A DNA stretch of 64,000 bases from Chrysaora quinquecirrha (GCA_014526335.1 JACTAT010000032.1:2347026-2411025); one strand, 5' to 3'. Positions 1-12,420 are shown, counted from the first letter of the stretch. Program-made: numbers and translations. Notes: generated by a model from the letters alone, not told the origin.

Positions 1-1359
1 TTTTCTAATAACAAATGAACATGTGTTAGTATCAAAGTAGTCGTCCTTCTGGGATGCTATTGTATTTGACCACCAATCAGCTTAGCCATTGAAAAATAAC
101 CAATTAGAGATTATGCTCAAGTTTTTAGCACAAATTTCCGCTCCTACCACATTCTAATTGAAATTTGGCTTTTTAATTTTCAGATCTATTGAATGCAAAC
201 TATCTGATCCGTTGTTTGACCTTTATATTGTATCAGGGTAATGATTGGAAAATGATCTATATCTGTTCTTGAATGACCTTAAATTGACCTATACTATTAA
301 ATAACCAAGAATTAACTAACAAATAATTCACAACACAACCTTGTCCACCAGGAGCTTAAGTGACATTACCCTGGAGATCCCCACTGTTACCCCTCTTCAG
401 AATAGGTATGTTAAATATTCTGCTTGATGAAAACAGGTTTTTTTCATTTTGGTCTAAATTTTCAGTTGCGTGTTGAATGAATTAACACAGTAAGATAATC
501 TTCATTATCATTCAATATGAAATTATTCATTTCAGCCGTTGATGCAATAAAATCCCTGCCCATGAAGAAATTTGTTTCTGCGAAATTCTCCATGACAGTA
601 TAAATAGCCTTTTTTAACATATCTATTCCATTTATTTCTGAGTCAAAAATGCGCAGTTTTCAGGGGATTTGTAAACTGTAAAAACAATCAAATTGTCTTC
701 CTTGTTCAAAAGGGCATTGTTTACTATAAGTTTTACCAAAACAGAAAGTTTTGTGATATTATCTCTTGTCAAAACAATTATACCTCCCAAGCAACTTGCC
801 TTGTATGGCTTTTTAAATTATTAATAGTGCAAAAATTGAATTTATTAAGAGTTCATGATCTTGTTCATGATCAGGTTTTGTAGTTACCGTACCTACTTTC
901 TGTTCATCTATTTATTTGACCTCCGCCTGGCCAAAGCATCATCTTTGTTTCATCTTGATTCCTCTGTTCAGTTGGAACACTTGTTCAGTTGGAACACAAG
1001 ATGCACTCTCTATTGCTCTTTTGCCTCTGTTTCAAAGTCATAATTTGGTGTTTGATAGAATCATAATAGGTTAATAGAGTCATAGTTGGAATTAATTTAT
1101 ACAGAAAACAAAGACATATTACGAAGCATTCCGTTGTAAAATATTATGATTGAGTAAAATAATTTTTCATATCACTACAAGTTGATTCTGTGAAAAACTA
1201 TGTTGTTCTTAAAAAGCTTCTTCTTTCTTCTACTGTAATAAAAGTATGGTTTATCAGTTTCTTCTATCTTCAGTTGTTGTACAAGTATCTGTTTTCCTTT
1301 AGAAACGAAAATCAATTTGAGAATGAAGAATTATATGAAGAACAAATTTGAGTTGTTCA
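1..1359. other. AT-rich stretch without a recognisable gene
   Basis: No long reading frame, RNA gene or clear repeat is visible. The 62-codon frame at 855-1043 has low-complexity composition and no family resemblance. A short exon-like segment near 352-405 is discussed under rejected items. Confidence 0.5.
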
Positions 1360-3785
1360 TTTTACATATTTCAAGAAAAATCCATGGTTAATTACTCAGT
1401 CATTAGTAACTTAATTTGACACATCAATTTTGATACGTTTCGGGCAATTCGAAGGTCCATCATCAGTCAAAGTAAATGTAAAATGTTGTAATTCTTTTTC
1501 TTTGTTTGATTATATCTGATTAACTTCATTTACCCTTTAAACTCTTAAGCACTTCATAATACTTAATTCACCAAAAAAATGAAAGCCTCAAGAATACCTT
1601 AGAACTGGTATAAATCCTGATAAAGTCATCTTTAATTTTTCCATCCTATAGTCTTAATGTTATTGAAAAAAAGGCTCTTTCTCGCAGGCTTAAATTAAAC
1701 ATCATATCTAATAGGTTTAGATATTGCTTTTTTCTTATACCTTTGGAGAAACCAACCCATGAACTCATAGGTAAATCGAAGATAACATTAATTTTAACTT
1801 CATCAGAAAACAGCTCAAAAGCATTGCTCTTTCCTCCTTTTTGTCTTTTGACTCTAAACAATTACCTCTCAATATAACTAAAGCTGAACTTTCTGCTTTA
1901 AAGAGCCTTTCTAGACACAAAGAAATCGTCATTCTTCACCTTGGTAAAGTCTATGGTGTTTTACTTCTCAACCATTCTGATTACGTAAACCACATTTAAG
2001 TGCTCCTCACTGACTCGTCTAATTTTTCTACATTTGACAATTACATTTTTTTATCTTTCTAAGGTGAAAATAAACTTGTTGGCTTTTCTTTGGCACAAGT
2101 TTCTTAAACAAAAATTTATCACGGATTCTGTCTATAAGGAACTATGTCCATCCAGTAGTAATCCTGGCATTTTTTATGGCTTACCTGAAGTTTGGAATCC
2201 TAATTGTCCAGGTGGTCCTATTTTTTCTGCCTTTTGTACATATAACTAAAAATAAGCTAAATTTCTGATTCCTATTCTCCAACCTCCTACTTGTTATGAC
2301 TTTTCTGTAAAAAAACTCCTTTTCCTTTGTATCTTAAATAACTCAACCTAACCCTAATGATTCTCTCTGTATGGCCAAATCTATATTGATATCTCTAGCC
2401 TGTTCACCAATATACCCCTTGACAAAACCATTGAACTTTGTACTGAAATGCTATTTTCCAAATCTCAAACCAATTCCAAGATTTTCTTAAACTGTCAGTT
2501 AAAGACAATCGCATTGTTTTTATTTTGTGATCTTTATGATCAAATTGATGGAATGGCCATGGATTCGCCCCTTGGACTTTCACTTGCCTACATTTTCATG
2601 AACACCTCGAAACAAAATATGTATCAAATTGATTACTATTGCAGATACATTTGTGATATTTTCTTGAACAACATTCTAATATTTCTTTCACCACGAAACT
2701 TGAAGCGAACAATACGTTACCATTTCTTGATGTTCTCGTCACTCATGAAAGCACTAACAGCTTCTCAGCAAGCTCGTATCTTAAAAAAAATTTTACTGGT
2801 CTTTATATTGATTTTCTTAGCGTGGCACCTAATAAAGTTAAAGTTCTAATCTATCATGCTTTTTGTATTTGTTCTTCATATGTTACCTTACATCTTGAAA
2901 TCAGTTGCATGAAAGTCATTCTTAAACTCAATTGCTGTCGCACTAATGTTGTTGACTCAGTTATAAAAACATTTCTTAAAAATGTTCAGTCCCAATAAAC
3001 CGTCTCTTCCATTTTGCTTGCCGATTTTGGGCCATTACAGCCCACTAACTAGGACTAACTTGACTTGCCTGCTTAATCAGTGTTATCCTGAAATCAAAAC
3101 TAATATTGATTTTACACAACCCAAACGCATTTCCTCTTTCTTTCCTTTCAAAGATAAAATCCCACCTTAAACTTGCTCCATGATCCTTTAAAAACTCACG
3201 TGTCCTGGCTGCAATTGCCTTGTACTATGTGAGAACTTCTCACCACCTCATGGTTCGATCTAGAGAGTATTTGGGCATAAATAAACATCTTCATAGTATA
3301 AAAGGCAGTCAATCTTTTATTCTGCTCTTGAACACATCTCTCAGTCTTCTCATTCTACTTCTCTGGAGGATTTCTTCAGTCTTTCTAAAGCCAATCATTC
3401 ATATCATCTTCTTCATATGATCTTATCTTCATATGCCTGCCTGCTTCTTAACTCTCAACAGTCTTCCATCTCCCTTGAATTATTCGAATTTTCCTTATTT
3501 TTTGCTTATTTATTACTTGCACATTTTCCCTTTCCCTCAGTTTTCTTTAAAATAAGTCCCTAGTTACCTCATCACTTATGCATTGCAAATTTTCCTTTAG
3601 ATTTGTAATTTCCCCTTGCAATTATCATTGTTTTAGAAAAGTATAAATTAACTTAACATTTTACTTTTATTTTGACTAATGATGGAACTTTGAAAGGCCC
3701 AAAACGTTTCCTAATGGATTTGTCAAATAAAGTTATTAATGATCGAATAATAAACCATGGATTTGTCTTGAAATATCTAAAGTGG
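1360..3785 (+). mobile_element. Decayed Penelope-like retroelement with inverted terminal segments
   Basis: A degenerate coding region on the plus strand (about 1640-3420) is bracketed by two related segments of about 120 bp in opposite orientation. The reverse complement of roughly 1360-1480 aligns with roughly 3655-3785; shared landmarks are 'gatgatgga', a 'gccc(g/a)aaacgt' core, 'aagtta(c/t)taatga' and 'accatggattt'. Penelope-like elements are known for partial, often inverted terminal copies (pLTRs), so the arrangement fits the family. Both ends and the coding part are diverged, so this is an old insertion. Element borders are approximate. Confidence 0.7.
1640..3420 (+). pseudogene. Penelope-like reverse transcriptase / GIY-YIG endonuclease remnant
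   Basis: The polyprotein of a Penelope-like element reverse-transcribes its RNA and nicks target DNA with a GIY-YIG nuclease. Fragments in several plus-strand frames follow the family order. Near 1860-1990 lies the '(L)NITKAELSALKSLS' segment that precedes the RT core. Near 2140-2230 is 'NPGIFYGLPEVWNPNCPGGP', matching the family's PGILYGLPK-H-K block. Near 2365-2450 is a degraded 'SLFTNIPLDKTIELC' segment. Near 2550-2600 is 'DGMAMDSPLGLSLAYIF', with 'RYICDIF' after it in place of a YxDD box. Near 3070-3250 come 'CYPEIKTNIDFTQPKRISSF' and 'RTSHHLMVRSREYLGINK', typical of the linker and the GIY-YIG end. Stops and frameshifts are frequent; nothing full-length can be expressed. Confidence 0.75.
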
Positions 3786-3837
3786 ACAACTCTTATACTT
3801 CTTCGTTATATATTTCTTCATTCTTAATTTTGTGACG

Positions 3838-4135
3838 ATTTGATTTGATTTGATTCAATTTCATTCTTTCAATCTGATCCAATTTGATTTGATTTGATTT
3901 GATCTGATCTGATCTGATCTGATCTGATCTGATCTGATCTGATCTGATCTTCTCTGATCTGATCTGATCTGATCTGATCTGATCTGATTTTATTTTATTT
4001 TATTTTATTTTATTTTATTTTATTTTATTTTATTTTATTTTATTTTATTTTATTTTTTTTATTTTATTTTTTTTTATTTATTTTATTTTATTTTATATGT
4101 TTTTATTTGATTTGATTTGATTCAAGTTGATTTTA
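3838..4135. repeat. Pentanucleotide microsatellite (TGATY)n to (TTTTA)n
   Basis: A compound simple repeat. Diverged TGATT units grade into about 20 near-perfect TGATC units (3900-3990), then a long ATTTT run (3990-4095), then TGATT again. All three share a 5-bp period, so one probably arose from another by point change and slippage. Confidence 0.95.
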
Positions 4136-4139
4136 TTAT

Positions 4140-5730
4140 CCAATTTTTGTTTAGTTAGTTCTTTACTAGGTACAAGTGTTACCCATATTTCAACATGATT
4201 TATAGAATGCTTATTGGAGTTCTAAATTCAGTGTGCTAACCAGAGTTACAACTTTTGTCCATGTCTCAATGTTATTTGCAGTGTCTGTATTGTTGCTGCT
4301 TTCATCAGCACTTGCAGTTTCGAATTCACTTTGCTAACTAAAAAGGTTACAAAATATTACCCTGGTTTCAACATGATTTGTAGCATGCTTGTATTTAGCA
4401 TTTGCAGTTTTGATTTAGTTTGGCCAACCAACGAGTTATGAAGTGTTACCCATGTGTTATTTGATTTGTGGAAAGTTTATTTTGCTGTCTCCGTCAGTAC
4501 CTGCAATTTCGAATTCAGTTTGATGCCCAAAACGTTACAGAAATTTTGGATTCAGTTTGCTAACCGAAAAATTACCACTTTTAGCCATGTTTGAACGAGA
4601 TAAGTAAAATGTTATTGTTGCTGCTGCCGTCAGCACTTGCAGTGTCAAATTCTGTGTTGCCAACCAAAAAAGGTTACAAAATGTTAAAGCCAAGAAGAAC
4701 GCATGCGCCTTTGAGACGCGACAGTCTATTAACAACCCAAGAGTGGCACCGCCAAGCAAGTGCTATTAGACGCCCTCGGGGGACTGTTGCCATCCCACAG
4801 TGCAGTTGTAGTTCAAGGTTAAGTGTAAGAAAACCACTGACACCTCAAACAGTCAGCTACAGACCGGTTTCGCCCAATTTCAGGGCTCATCAGTGCAGCT
4901 AGACTGAGTGAGGACCTTAGCCCAACGTTAGACGTCAGGCATCAGGCTGTCAGTGGTATTACACTTAACCTTGAACTACAACTGCACTGTGGGATGTTAC
5001 TAACTGTCGCTCTTGTTAAAGACTGCTCAAAGGCATCTCTTCTTGGCTACAAAATGTTAGCCTGGTTTCAAAATGATTTTTTAGCATGACTATGTTGCTG
5101 CTTGCATCAGCACTTGCAGTGTCCAGTACAGTTTTGTTAATAATCAAGGCAAAAATTGTTACCCAGATTTCAATGTGATTTATAGAATGCTCTTTGCAGT
5201 TTCCGATTCAGTTTGCTAACCAAAATTTCAATTTTTTCCCATGTCTCAATGTGATTGCAGAGCCTTTATTGTTGCTGCTTTCACCAGCACTTGCAGTTTC
5301 GAATTCACTTTTGCTAGCCAAAAAGGTTACAAAATGTTACCCTGGATTCAACATGATTTAGCTTGCCTATTTTAAGCTGTTTTTGTTAACACTTGCATTC
5401 TGTCCGACAATGGCATTATAACTGTGTTTGCCCTTAGAAGTTACCAGATGTCACCTTGGTTTCAACATGTTCCATCAGCAATCTCAAGTTTGAATAAAGT
5501 TTTGATGACTAGCGAATTCCCAAGGATACCTATGTTTCAAAATGATTTTAGAATGCTTATTGTTGCTGCTTCTATCAGCACTTGCAGTGTTAACTACAAT
5601 GGCACATAACTGTGTCTTGTTGACCAAAGTTACAATTGTGACTCATGTTTTTAACATGATTTGCAAAGCTTGTTGCTGCTGATTTCGTCAGCATATGTAG
5701 TTTTGTATGCAAAGGCGCCAAACAATGATG
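4140..5730. repeat. Degenerate minisatellite, about 75-115-bp units
   Basis: About twelve diverged units recur with the landmarks 'gttaccc(t/a)gg(t/a)ttcaacatgattt', 'agaatgctta', 'ttgttgctgctttcatcagc', 'acttgcagttt(c)gaattca' and 'tttgctaaccaaaa'. Unit starts are visible near 4173, 4254, 4358, 4446, 4570, 5058, 5159, 5235, 5336, 5450, 5526 and 5640. Units differ widely in length and sequence, so the array is old. A palindromic element is inserted at 4690-5048. Open frames here are by-products of the repeat. Confidence 0.8.
4690..5048. mobile_element. Palindromic non-autonomous insertion (foldback MITE)
   Basis: The segment begins 'gccaagaaga' and ends 'tcttcttggc'. Internally 'catcccacagtgcagttgta' (about 4791) and the following 'gttcaaggttaagtgtaa' recur as reverse complement near 4963-4997, so the two halves pair over much of their length. 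The 12-bp string 'tacaaaatgtta' borders it on both sides. It may be a target duplication, but the host minisatellite also contains this string, so its length is uncertain. No coding capacity is seen. Confidence 0.6.
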
Positions 5731-6823
5731 TGGCACCTGATCAATGCCCAACGGTACCTCTGTTGCTACAGGGTACTCAGAATGCATCGAATGTTGAATG
5801 CAATGATGGTGGGAGTCCTGCTCGGTCATCTGACAACCATTGAATTTCCAGGTCATGTTACACATGGTGTTGTGGACTGAATTTAACAAGCCAAAACATA
5901 GTCATGGCTCAATGATTGCTTGCTACTCGCTTCATCAGCATAATGCATTTGTTCAATGAAAAAGGGAATAGACACCTCTGCGCGGTGTGCCATGAATGAA
6001 GTGAACAACCCATGTCTTGGTCAGGCCTCTCCGTGAGAATTTTAGAGGGTGCGTGGAAGATCGCGCACCTCGATATATTTAGGCGCGCGTTTTTTAGAAA
6101 CGGCGATTTTGACATATTCTCGCATTGACACATTATTTGACTTTTTATAAGATGTTTTTAACAAATGACTCAGTTCATCTAAACAGTTCCAATTAATCAG
6201 TTTCAACATCACACAGAGAATCAGAAGAATTGGGATTCGATGATGAAAAATCGACGAGAATTATTCCTAAAAGTTTCTTCGAATCGTTTTTCTTGTCGCT
6301 TCTCCATGCTTCAGATTCAACGCCTGCAGCATGACGACACCGAATAAGACCAGATTTTCTTCGTTTTTGCAAATAAAGCTGAACTGTAGGAGATATTATA
6401 CAAAGAACTCAGATATCACTACGCAAACCACGTTAACACACAACGCAGATGATTAACATCATCAATCTATCAGCAGTTGGATTGTTTTTATTCAATGACA
6501 GCCACTAAATATCAATTATGTGACTAGCAGAATCAAGATATTTTTTATTCAAAGATCACTAAAAACGTTTGAGAAGCGTGATTTTAAGGAATCACAAGAA
6601 ACGAGGTGCGTGAAATTACGCGCGCCTTGACCAGACGAGGAGCGTGTGGAGGCGCGCGCGCGATCGCGCGTCTTAAACTGAGAGGACTGCTTGGTATGAC
6701 GTGGATATGGTGATTGTTGCTTATCTATACTGCTAGCACATGCTTGATGGATGTTATTCTCCTCTCGCCTTGACAGACCGTCTTCTGCCATTGCTTTTCT
6801 TTTCTTAACTTACGTTTCACTTC
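5731..6823. other. Intergenic stretch with CpG/GCGC-rich patches
   Basis: No gene is supported. Two GC-rich patches stand out in AT-rich surroundings, around 6050-6095 and 6600-6675, with runs of alternating GC such as 'ggcgcgcgcgcgatcgcgcg'. They could be CpG-rich regulatory DNA or the end of another element. The 74- and 80-codon minus-strand frames here have no recognisable domain. Confidence 0.4.
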
Positions 6824-6828
6824 CTCCT

Positions 6829-7160
6829 TGTTAGAAATTGAAGGACATTTTCTTTATGCTTACATGAAGAATTAGAACATTCAGATCACATGACCATCAT
6901 GCGATGTCAGAATTGAACATACTTGGCGCATAGGGCGTGTTTGCCTGTTCGTTTTTTTTTGTGAGAATTAGAATTGGAAATTTAGAATATTATACAGTCT
7001 TCTTCGAATATGGATTGAAATTATACTTAGAATAAGAGCCTGAAATCTAATTAGAGATTTTCTATGTCTGAATTCTATTACCGTGGTGAAATAGAATAGA
7101 GCCGCCAGTGAGAAGTTCGCCAACATGGCCTAATTACAGATGGCTTTCGCATTTTTTGTA
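6829..7160 (+). repeat. BEL/Pao 5' LTR
   Basis: 332 bp, matching 12499-12829 almost throughout. The differences I can see are AA/TC after 'ttagaaattg', single changes in 'catgcgatg', 'gcatagggc' and 'gcctgttc', a T-run length change, and G/A three bases from the end. It would carry the promoter and polyadenylation signals of the element; no strong TATA box is obvious. Confidence 0.95.
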
Positions 7161-7178
7161 TGGTCCACCGAACCGGAT
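7161..7178 (+). other. Putative primer binding site
   Basis: Directly abutting the 5' LTR is TGGTCCACCGAACCGGAT. It begins with TGG, as expected for pairing with the CCA end of a tRNA primer. The tRNA is not identified. Confidence 0.6.
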
Positions 7179-7235
7179 TTGAGGATGTGAGAATTTGAAA
7201 GATACGAAGTATTTGATCTTAGAAAGAAATTAATC

Positions 7236-8702
7236 ATGTCTACAGATACAGATAGCTCAGGAAGTTCTGCTAATTCTGAGATAACGAAGAAGAGAAGAGT
7301 TCGTGGTGGTCACAAGGCCTACGTGACAAGGGCACTTGGAGAAATTCGAAATCGTTTAGACTCCCAACTGACAGAAACGCTGTCTTTGAAGCAAAACAAA
7401 CTGATGTTGGAGGAAAAATTGATAACTGTCAATAACTTAGATGATCAAATATTAGATTTATTAGATGAAGAAGCAGAGATAGCAACAGAGATTGATGAGT
7501 CAGGGTTTTTTAGAGAAAATGTTTGAAAGGTTTTGTTGGAAATTGAAGAAAAATTAAAATCTTTCGAAATGGCTTCACAAGGAAGTACAGTCACACCTAC
7601 AGCAACCCAACAAGGATTGATACAACAAACGCCTCATGGGGGAGCAAGTTTTACAAAACTGCCTAAATTACAATTACGAAAATTTTATGGGAAGCCTGAC
7701 AAATGGCAGGAGTTCTGGGACTCATTCAAAACCAGTGTGGATAGTAATCCAGGATTGAGCAATTGCTCAAAATTAGAATATCTGAGAGCTCAGTGTGAAG
7801 GTTCAGCCTATCATACTATAGCAGGACTAGAACTCACTGATAACAATTATCAAATCGCTGTTGATTTATTGAAGGGAAGATTTGGTCAGCGTCAAATGGT
7901 TTTAAACAGTCACATTGATGCATTACTGAAAATAGACCCGGTTAATAAAAATGCAAATATTTACGATTTGAGAAAATTTTACGACAGCATTGAAACTCAT
8001 GGAAGAGGTCTCCAAGCATTAAAGGTAGATCCCAAGACTTATGGCACAGTACTGGTAAATGTTCTGTTGCAGAAACTACCAGAAGAAATTCAGCTGATAA
8101 TAAGCAGAAAAATGTCAGAGTTGTATAACAGTGAAGAAGATTGGGAGCTGACTAAGATGCTGGAATCTTTAAAATTAGAAATCCAGGCAAGAGAGGAATG
8201 TATTCCAGCAAGAAAGGAGCCAATGAGGAGAGAAGTTAGAAGAAATTTGCAAGAAAATTATGCCACAGCAGCAACCTTAGCAACTGGAGCCAGAAACAAA
8301 CAGAATTGCACATTTTGCCAAGGCGATCATGGTACAGCTGGATGTAAAGTGGTAACTAATATGCAAGAAAGACGAAATATCTTGAGAAAGAGTGGAAGAT
8401 GTTTTTCATGCTTAAAAAGGGCAGGTCATTTGGCCAAGAATTGTGATGCATCAATCAAATGTTTCAATTGCAGAGGTAATCATCATGTTGCATTATGCGA
8501 GAGAAATAAATCTTATCAAGGTAAATTTGAAAGTAACACCTATAATGGTGGTAGAGTAAATTCTAGTACTCAGTCATCTCAGACTAATGCAAGTCCACAA
8601 ACATCTACATTTTGTGGGATCAATAATGAGGAAGCTTGTACAAATAGAGGTATACTGTTGCAAACTGCATTTGTAGTAGCCTCAAAGCCCCAAGAAATTT
8701 AA
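7236..8702 (+). pseudogene. gag: BEL/Pao gag (DUF1759-type capsid plus zinc knuckles), one nonsense codon
   Basis: Gag builds the particle and binds the RNA. The ATG at 7236 follows the leader and starts a charged, helix-prone N-terminus. An in-frame TGA at 7524-7526 interrupts it, and the same frame continues to 8702. Residues after about 140 show the DUF1759 core ('LPKLQLRKFYGKPDKWQEFW'). Near 8308-8510 come cysteine/histidine clusters ('CTFCQGDHGTAGC', 'CFSCLKRAGHLAKNC', 'CFNCRGNHHVALC'), the zinc knuckles of BEL/Pao gag. The TGA sits where CGA would keep the frame, consistent with C-to-T decay at a CpG. The frame shifts near 8685 before the protease. Confidence 0.9.
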
Positions 8703-9234
8703 ATTTAAGAATAATACTTGACTCAGGGTCTCAAAGATCCTATATCACAGAAAAAGCAAGAATTGTCTTAAATTTGGCAACATTAAGGCGTGAAAATATG
8801 GTTATTAAGGTCTTTGGATCAAATGAGGGGGAAACAAGGACTTGCGATATCATTAATGTGGATCTATGCAATCGAAAGAATAAATCTAACATAGGAGTTG
8901 AAGCTCTTGTCGTACCTACTATTTGCTCACCTGTTCAGGGTCAAACTGTTAGATTTGCAAAGGAAAAATACCATCATTTGAAAAATTTGCATTTGGCAGA
9001 TTTCCCAAAGGACAATGAAACTGATTTAAGTGTTGATGTATTGATAGGGAGTGACAATATTTGAAGAATTTTAACTGGAGAAATTATTGAAGGGGAATCT
9101 CATGAAGAACCTGTTGCAGTAGGTACTAAATTTGGATGGGTACTTTCAGGTGTAGTGTCTAACGTCCCCAGAAATCTGTTATCATCAGTAAACCTTACCA
9201 ACGCACATTTTGAGAGTAGACTGCAGAAGTCCTA
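8675..9234 (+). pseudogene. pro: BEL/Pao aspartic protease region
   Basis: The protease matures the Gag-Pol polyprotein. The active-site motif appears as 'IILDSGSQRSYI' near 8708-8745, and the frame then reads through 'ALVVPTIC' and 'VDVLIGSDNI', the usual flap-side and C-terminal blocks of the family. It lies one frame away from gag. An in-frame TGA at 9062-9064 is followed by the conserved 'GTKFGWVLSG' segment that leads toward RT. Another frame change comes just before 9235. Confidence 0.85.
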
Positions 9235-11480
9235 TTGTTTATGAAAACGGTTGAAAGTGAGATGGATAAAAGGGTAGAAGAGTTTTCCCAACTTGAAACT
9301 TTGGGTATTAATAATGTTGATTCTGTTGATGAGCAATTTTCTAAAGATTTGAAATATGAAAATGGTCATTATATAATTTCTCTGCCATGGCGCGATCACC
9401 ATGATATTTTGCCAGATAATTATGAGCTTTGGGTAGCTAGACTACATTCTACCTTGAAACGCCTTCGCAAGGAACCTGATCTTTTGAAGGAATATAATAA
9501 TATTATTGAAGAACAGCTAAGGCAAGGTATTATTGAGGAAGTCAAACCTAACTTATTTCAACCAACTGTAGCCGGTAAAACTCATTATCTGAGTCACCAT
9601 GCAGTTGTACGAAGGGATGCAACAACTACGAAAGTGCGAGTAGTAATTGATGGAAGCGCAAAAATTAATGCTGATTCGCCCAGCTTAAACGAGTGTTTAT
9701 ACACAGGTCCGAGCTTAAATCCAAAGATATTTGACATTCTCCTATGATATCGATACTACAACGTTGCTTTGATTAGTGTTGTACGGAAAGCCTTTCATAT
9801 GATTCACGTCAATGAACAGGACCGTGATGCTTTGCGATTTTTGTGGATAAATGACGTGGAAACAGAAAATCCAGAAATTGTCATCTTTCGATTTACACGA
9901 GTTGTTTTTGGACTTAATTGTTCGCCATTTTTGTTAGAGGCAACTTTGTCTCCTCACATAAAAGGTTACGAGTTTGAAGATTCGAAAATCGGTGAAAGGT
10001 TGCAGCAGTCGATTTACGTAGATGACGTAGTTTTCGGTGAAGAGAATGCGACGGAAGCTTATAACTTGTACAAAGAAACGAAAAATTGTTTGTCAAAGGG
10101 TTCGTTTCAACTGCACAAGTTTCGATGCAGTGATCCAGAATTCCAAAAAACTATTGAAAGAGAAAATGGATAGGATATTCAAATAAAACCGGAATCTTAT
10201 TGTGAAAGTGACCAAACAGCGCATCCTAATATTATTTTAGGCGACGATTCACCTTTGGAACTCACTGAAACAAAGGTTCTTGGAATGAAATGGGACTATG
10301 AAAAGGACGTTATATTACTGAAGTTTGCAAAAATTGTTGAACTAGGTAGGCAATTGTCACCAACGAAAATAAACCTATTGAAGCTTGCAGCACTAATTTT
10401 TGATCCGATCGGGCTAGTTTCACCAGTCGTGGTGAAATTAAGAATATTGCTCCAAGAAATCTGTGAGCTAAAATTGAAATGGGATACACCCCTAACTGAA
10501 AATTTGAAAGCTATTTGGTTAGAAATAGTCAGAGATCTCGATCAAGTCACGAAAGTTTGCGTACCGCTATGTTATTTTGTTAAAGAACAACCGAGTCATC
10601 AGAATATTGAACTACATGGATTTTGTGATGCATCTACAAAGACATATTGTGCGGTTATTTATATTATTATTCGCTCTGACAATGTCACGGAAAGAAAATT
10701 GATCGCTAGTAAAGCAAGAGTGGCACCTTTAAAGAAGCTAACCATTCCAAGACTTGAGTTAATGCGAGTGGTTATACTGGCAAGTTTGATAGAAACAGTA
10801 AAATCCGCTTTGGAAGGTCAAATATTATTTGAATCAATTGGATGCTGGACAGATAGCACAATCGTGTTAGCATGGGTCAAGAACAATCGAAACTTCAAGC
10901 AATTCGTAAGTCACAGAATTAAGGAAATTTTGCAGCTAACAACACCTGAACAATTGCAATATTGTCCTACGAACAAAAACCCTGCTGATATCGGTTCCAG
11001 AGGGCAATCCTTGGTTGCACTCAGTGAAAATAACCTTTGGTGGTATGGACCTGAATGGCTTATGGGGCCTGAAGAAATCTATCCGAAACAACCTTCTGTG
11101 AAGGAGCTTGAAACTTCAACGTGCTTTGAAGAAATACTGAGTGACAACACAGTTTTACTTGTAGATTCACAAGAGCAGTTAAAACCGAACTTAGACGGTA
11201 TAGTCGATATAAACCGATTCAGTTCCTTGAATAAATTGCTGAAAGTTACTGCCTACGTGTTACGTTTCATTTCGAACACTAAAGCGAAAATTAGGAAGCA
11301 AACTACTGAATTCGATGGCATAACAGCCAATGAAATAGAAAGAGCAGAATCTTTATGGGTAATAACCGCTCAAAATTCTTTACAGAAAGAGGAAAATTTC
11401 AAGCAACTTGAAAGGCAATTAGGTTTGTTCCAAGATGAAGCTGGAATAATTAGATGCCGTGGACGTATAGGCAATTCTTC
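9235..11480 (+). pseudogene. pol: BEL/Pao reverse transcriptase and RNase H, catalytic residue lost
   Basis: One reading frame runs from 9235 to 11775 with two in-frame stops: TGA at 9745-9747 and TAG at 10171-10173. RT blocks: 'SLPWRD' (about 9382), 'HYLSHHAVVRRD' (about 9583), 'VRVVIDGSAK' (about 9640), 'VFGLNCSPFLL' (about 9904) and the metal-binding 'YVDDVVFG' (about 10015). In motif A the expected D-I-E-K-A-F reads 'ISVVRKAFHMI' (about 9772), so the first catalytic aspartate is replaced. RNase H follows with 'LHGFCDAST' (about 10612), 'IPRLELM' (about 10744), 'CWTDSTIVLAWV' (about 10843) and 'NPADIGSRG' (about 10978). Even without the stops the RT would probably be inactive. Confidence 0.93.
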
Positions 11481-12420
11481 ATTGAGATTTGAAACGAAAT
11501 TTCCTGCACCTTTGCAGCAAGGTCATCATCTTACGACGTTAATCATTTATGATGCACATGAAAGGAGTTACCATAATGGAACCAAATCAACGTTGAACGA
11601 GGTGCGTACTAAGTATTGGATTCCAAGAGGAAGGCAAAGAGTACGTAAGATTTTACATGATTGCAATTATTGTCGACGATTCGAGTCACAAGCCTACAAT
11701 ACCCATCATCGCCACATTTACCTGAATTTCGTGTCCAAGGGACTACTGCATTCGAAAGTGTTGGTACTGATTTAGCTGGACCACTATTGATTCGTTTCTC
11801 GCGTAAAGAAACCACTTATCGTAAAGTTTGGATTGTGATATTTACGTGTACTTTGTCGAGAGCTATACACCTTGAATTAATGCAAGACATGAGTACTGAG
11901 CGATTTCTATTGGCGTTAAGACGATTTATTGCTAGAAGAGGTGTTCCGAATCTAATCATCAGTGATAACGCTAAATACTTTAAGAAAGCAGAAAAACTTC
12001 TGTCAAACATATTCAAAGATCCCGAAGTGAAGAAGTATTTGACATCAAAGAGAATAAATTGGGCATTTAATCTAGAAGAAGCACCTTGGTATGGAAGTAT
12101 TTATGAACGGCTCATTAAAATCAGTCAAGCGATGCTTGAGAAAGGTTCTTCGAAACGCGAAACTAACGGCTGATGAACTGTATACAATTCTCGTAGAAAT
12201 CGAAAACACTTTGAATAACAGACCATTAACTTATCTCAGTTCAGATGAATTTGATATTGCTTTAACACCATCGCATTTGATTTGTGGACGAAAATTGAAT
12301 TCGTTACCTTACTCAGCGAGTAATGATACAATTGAGAATTCTGATAGAAATTACAAGGAGCATGGACCTGACAGAATTATCAAAAAGAAAGAAAAAATAA
12401 AAAAAAAAATGGATTCTTGA
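11481..12420 (+). pseudogene. int: BEL/Pao integrase, two frameshifts and a lost C-terminus
   Basis: The integrase inserts the cDNA into the genome. The zinc-binding H-H-C-C domain reads 'DAHERSYHNGTKSTLNEV' and 'CNYCRRF' (about 11550-11680). The frame then shifts near 11690. The DDE core continues as 'VGTDLAGP' (D, about 11767), 'LIISDNAKYF' (D, about 11950) and 'GSIYERLIK' (E, about 12095). A second shift at an A-run near 12118 moves 'SVKRCLRKVL' into another frame. After 'NRPLTYLSSDEFDIALTPSH' the protein ends in lysine-rich non-homologous residues at 12420, so the usual C-terminal domain has been lost. Confidence 0.9.

Noticed and set aside
352..405. Possible short exon ending in AG|GTATG
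   Set aside because: An open segment of 54 nt with acceptor-like and donor-like borders exists, but no neighbouring exons or homology can be seen, so it is not supported.
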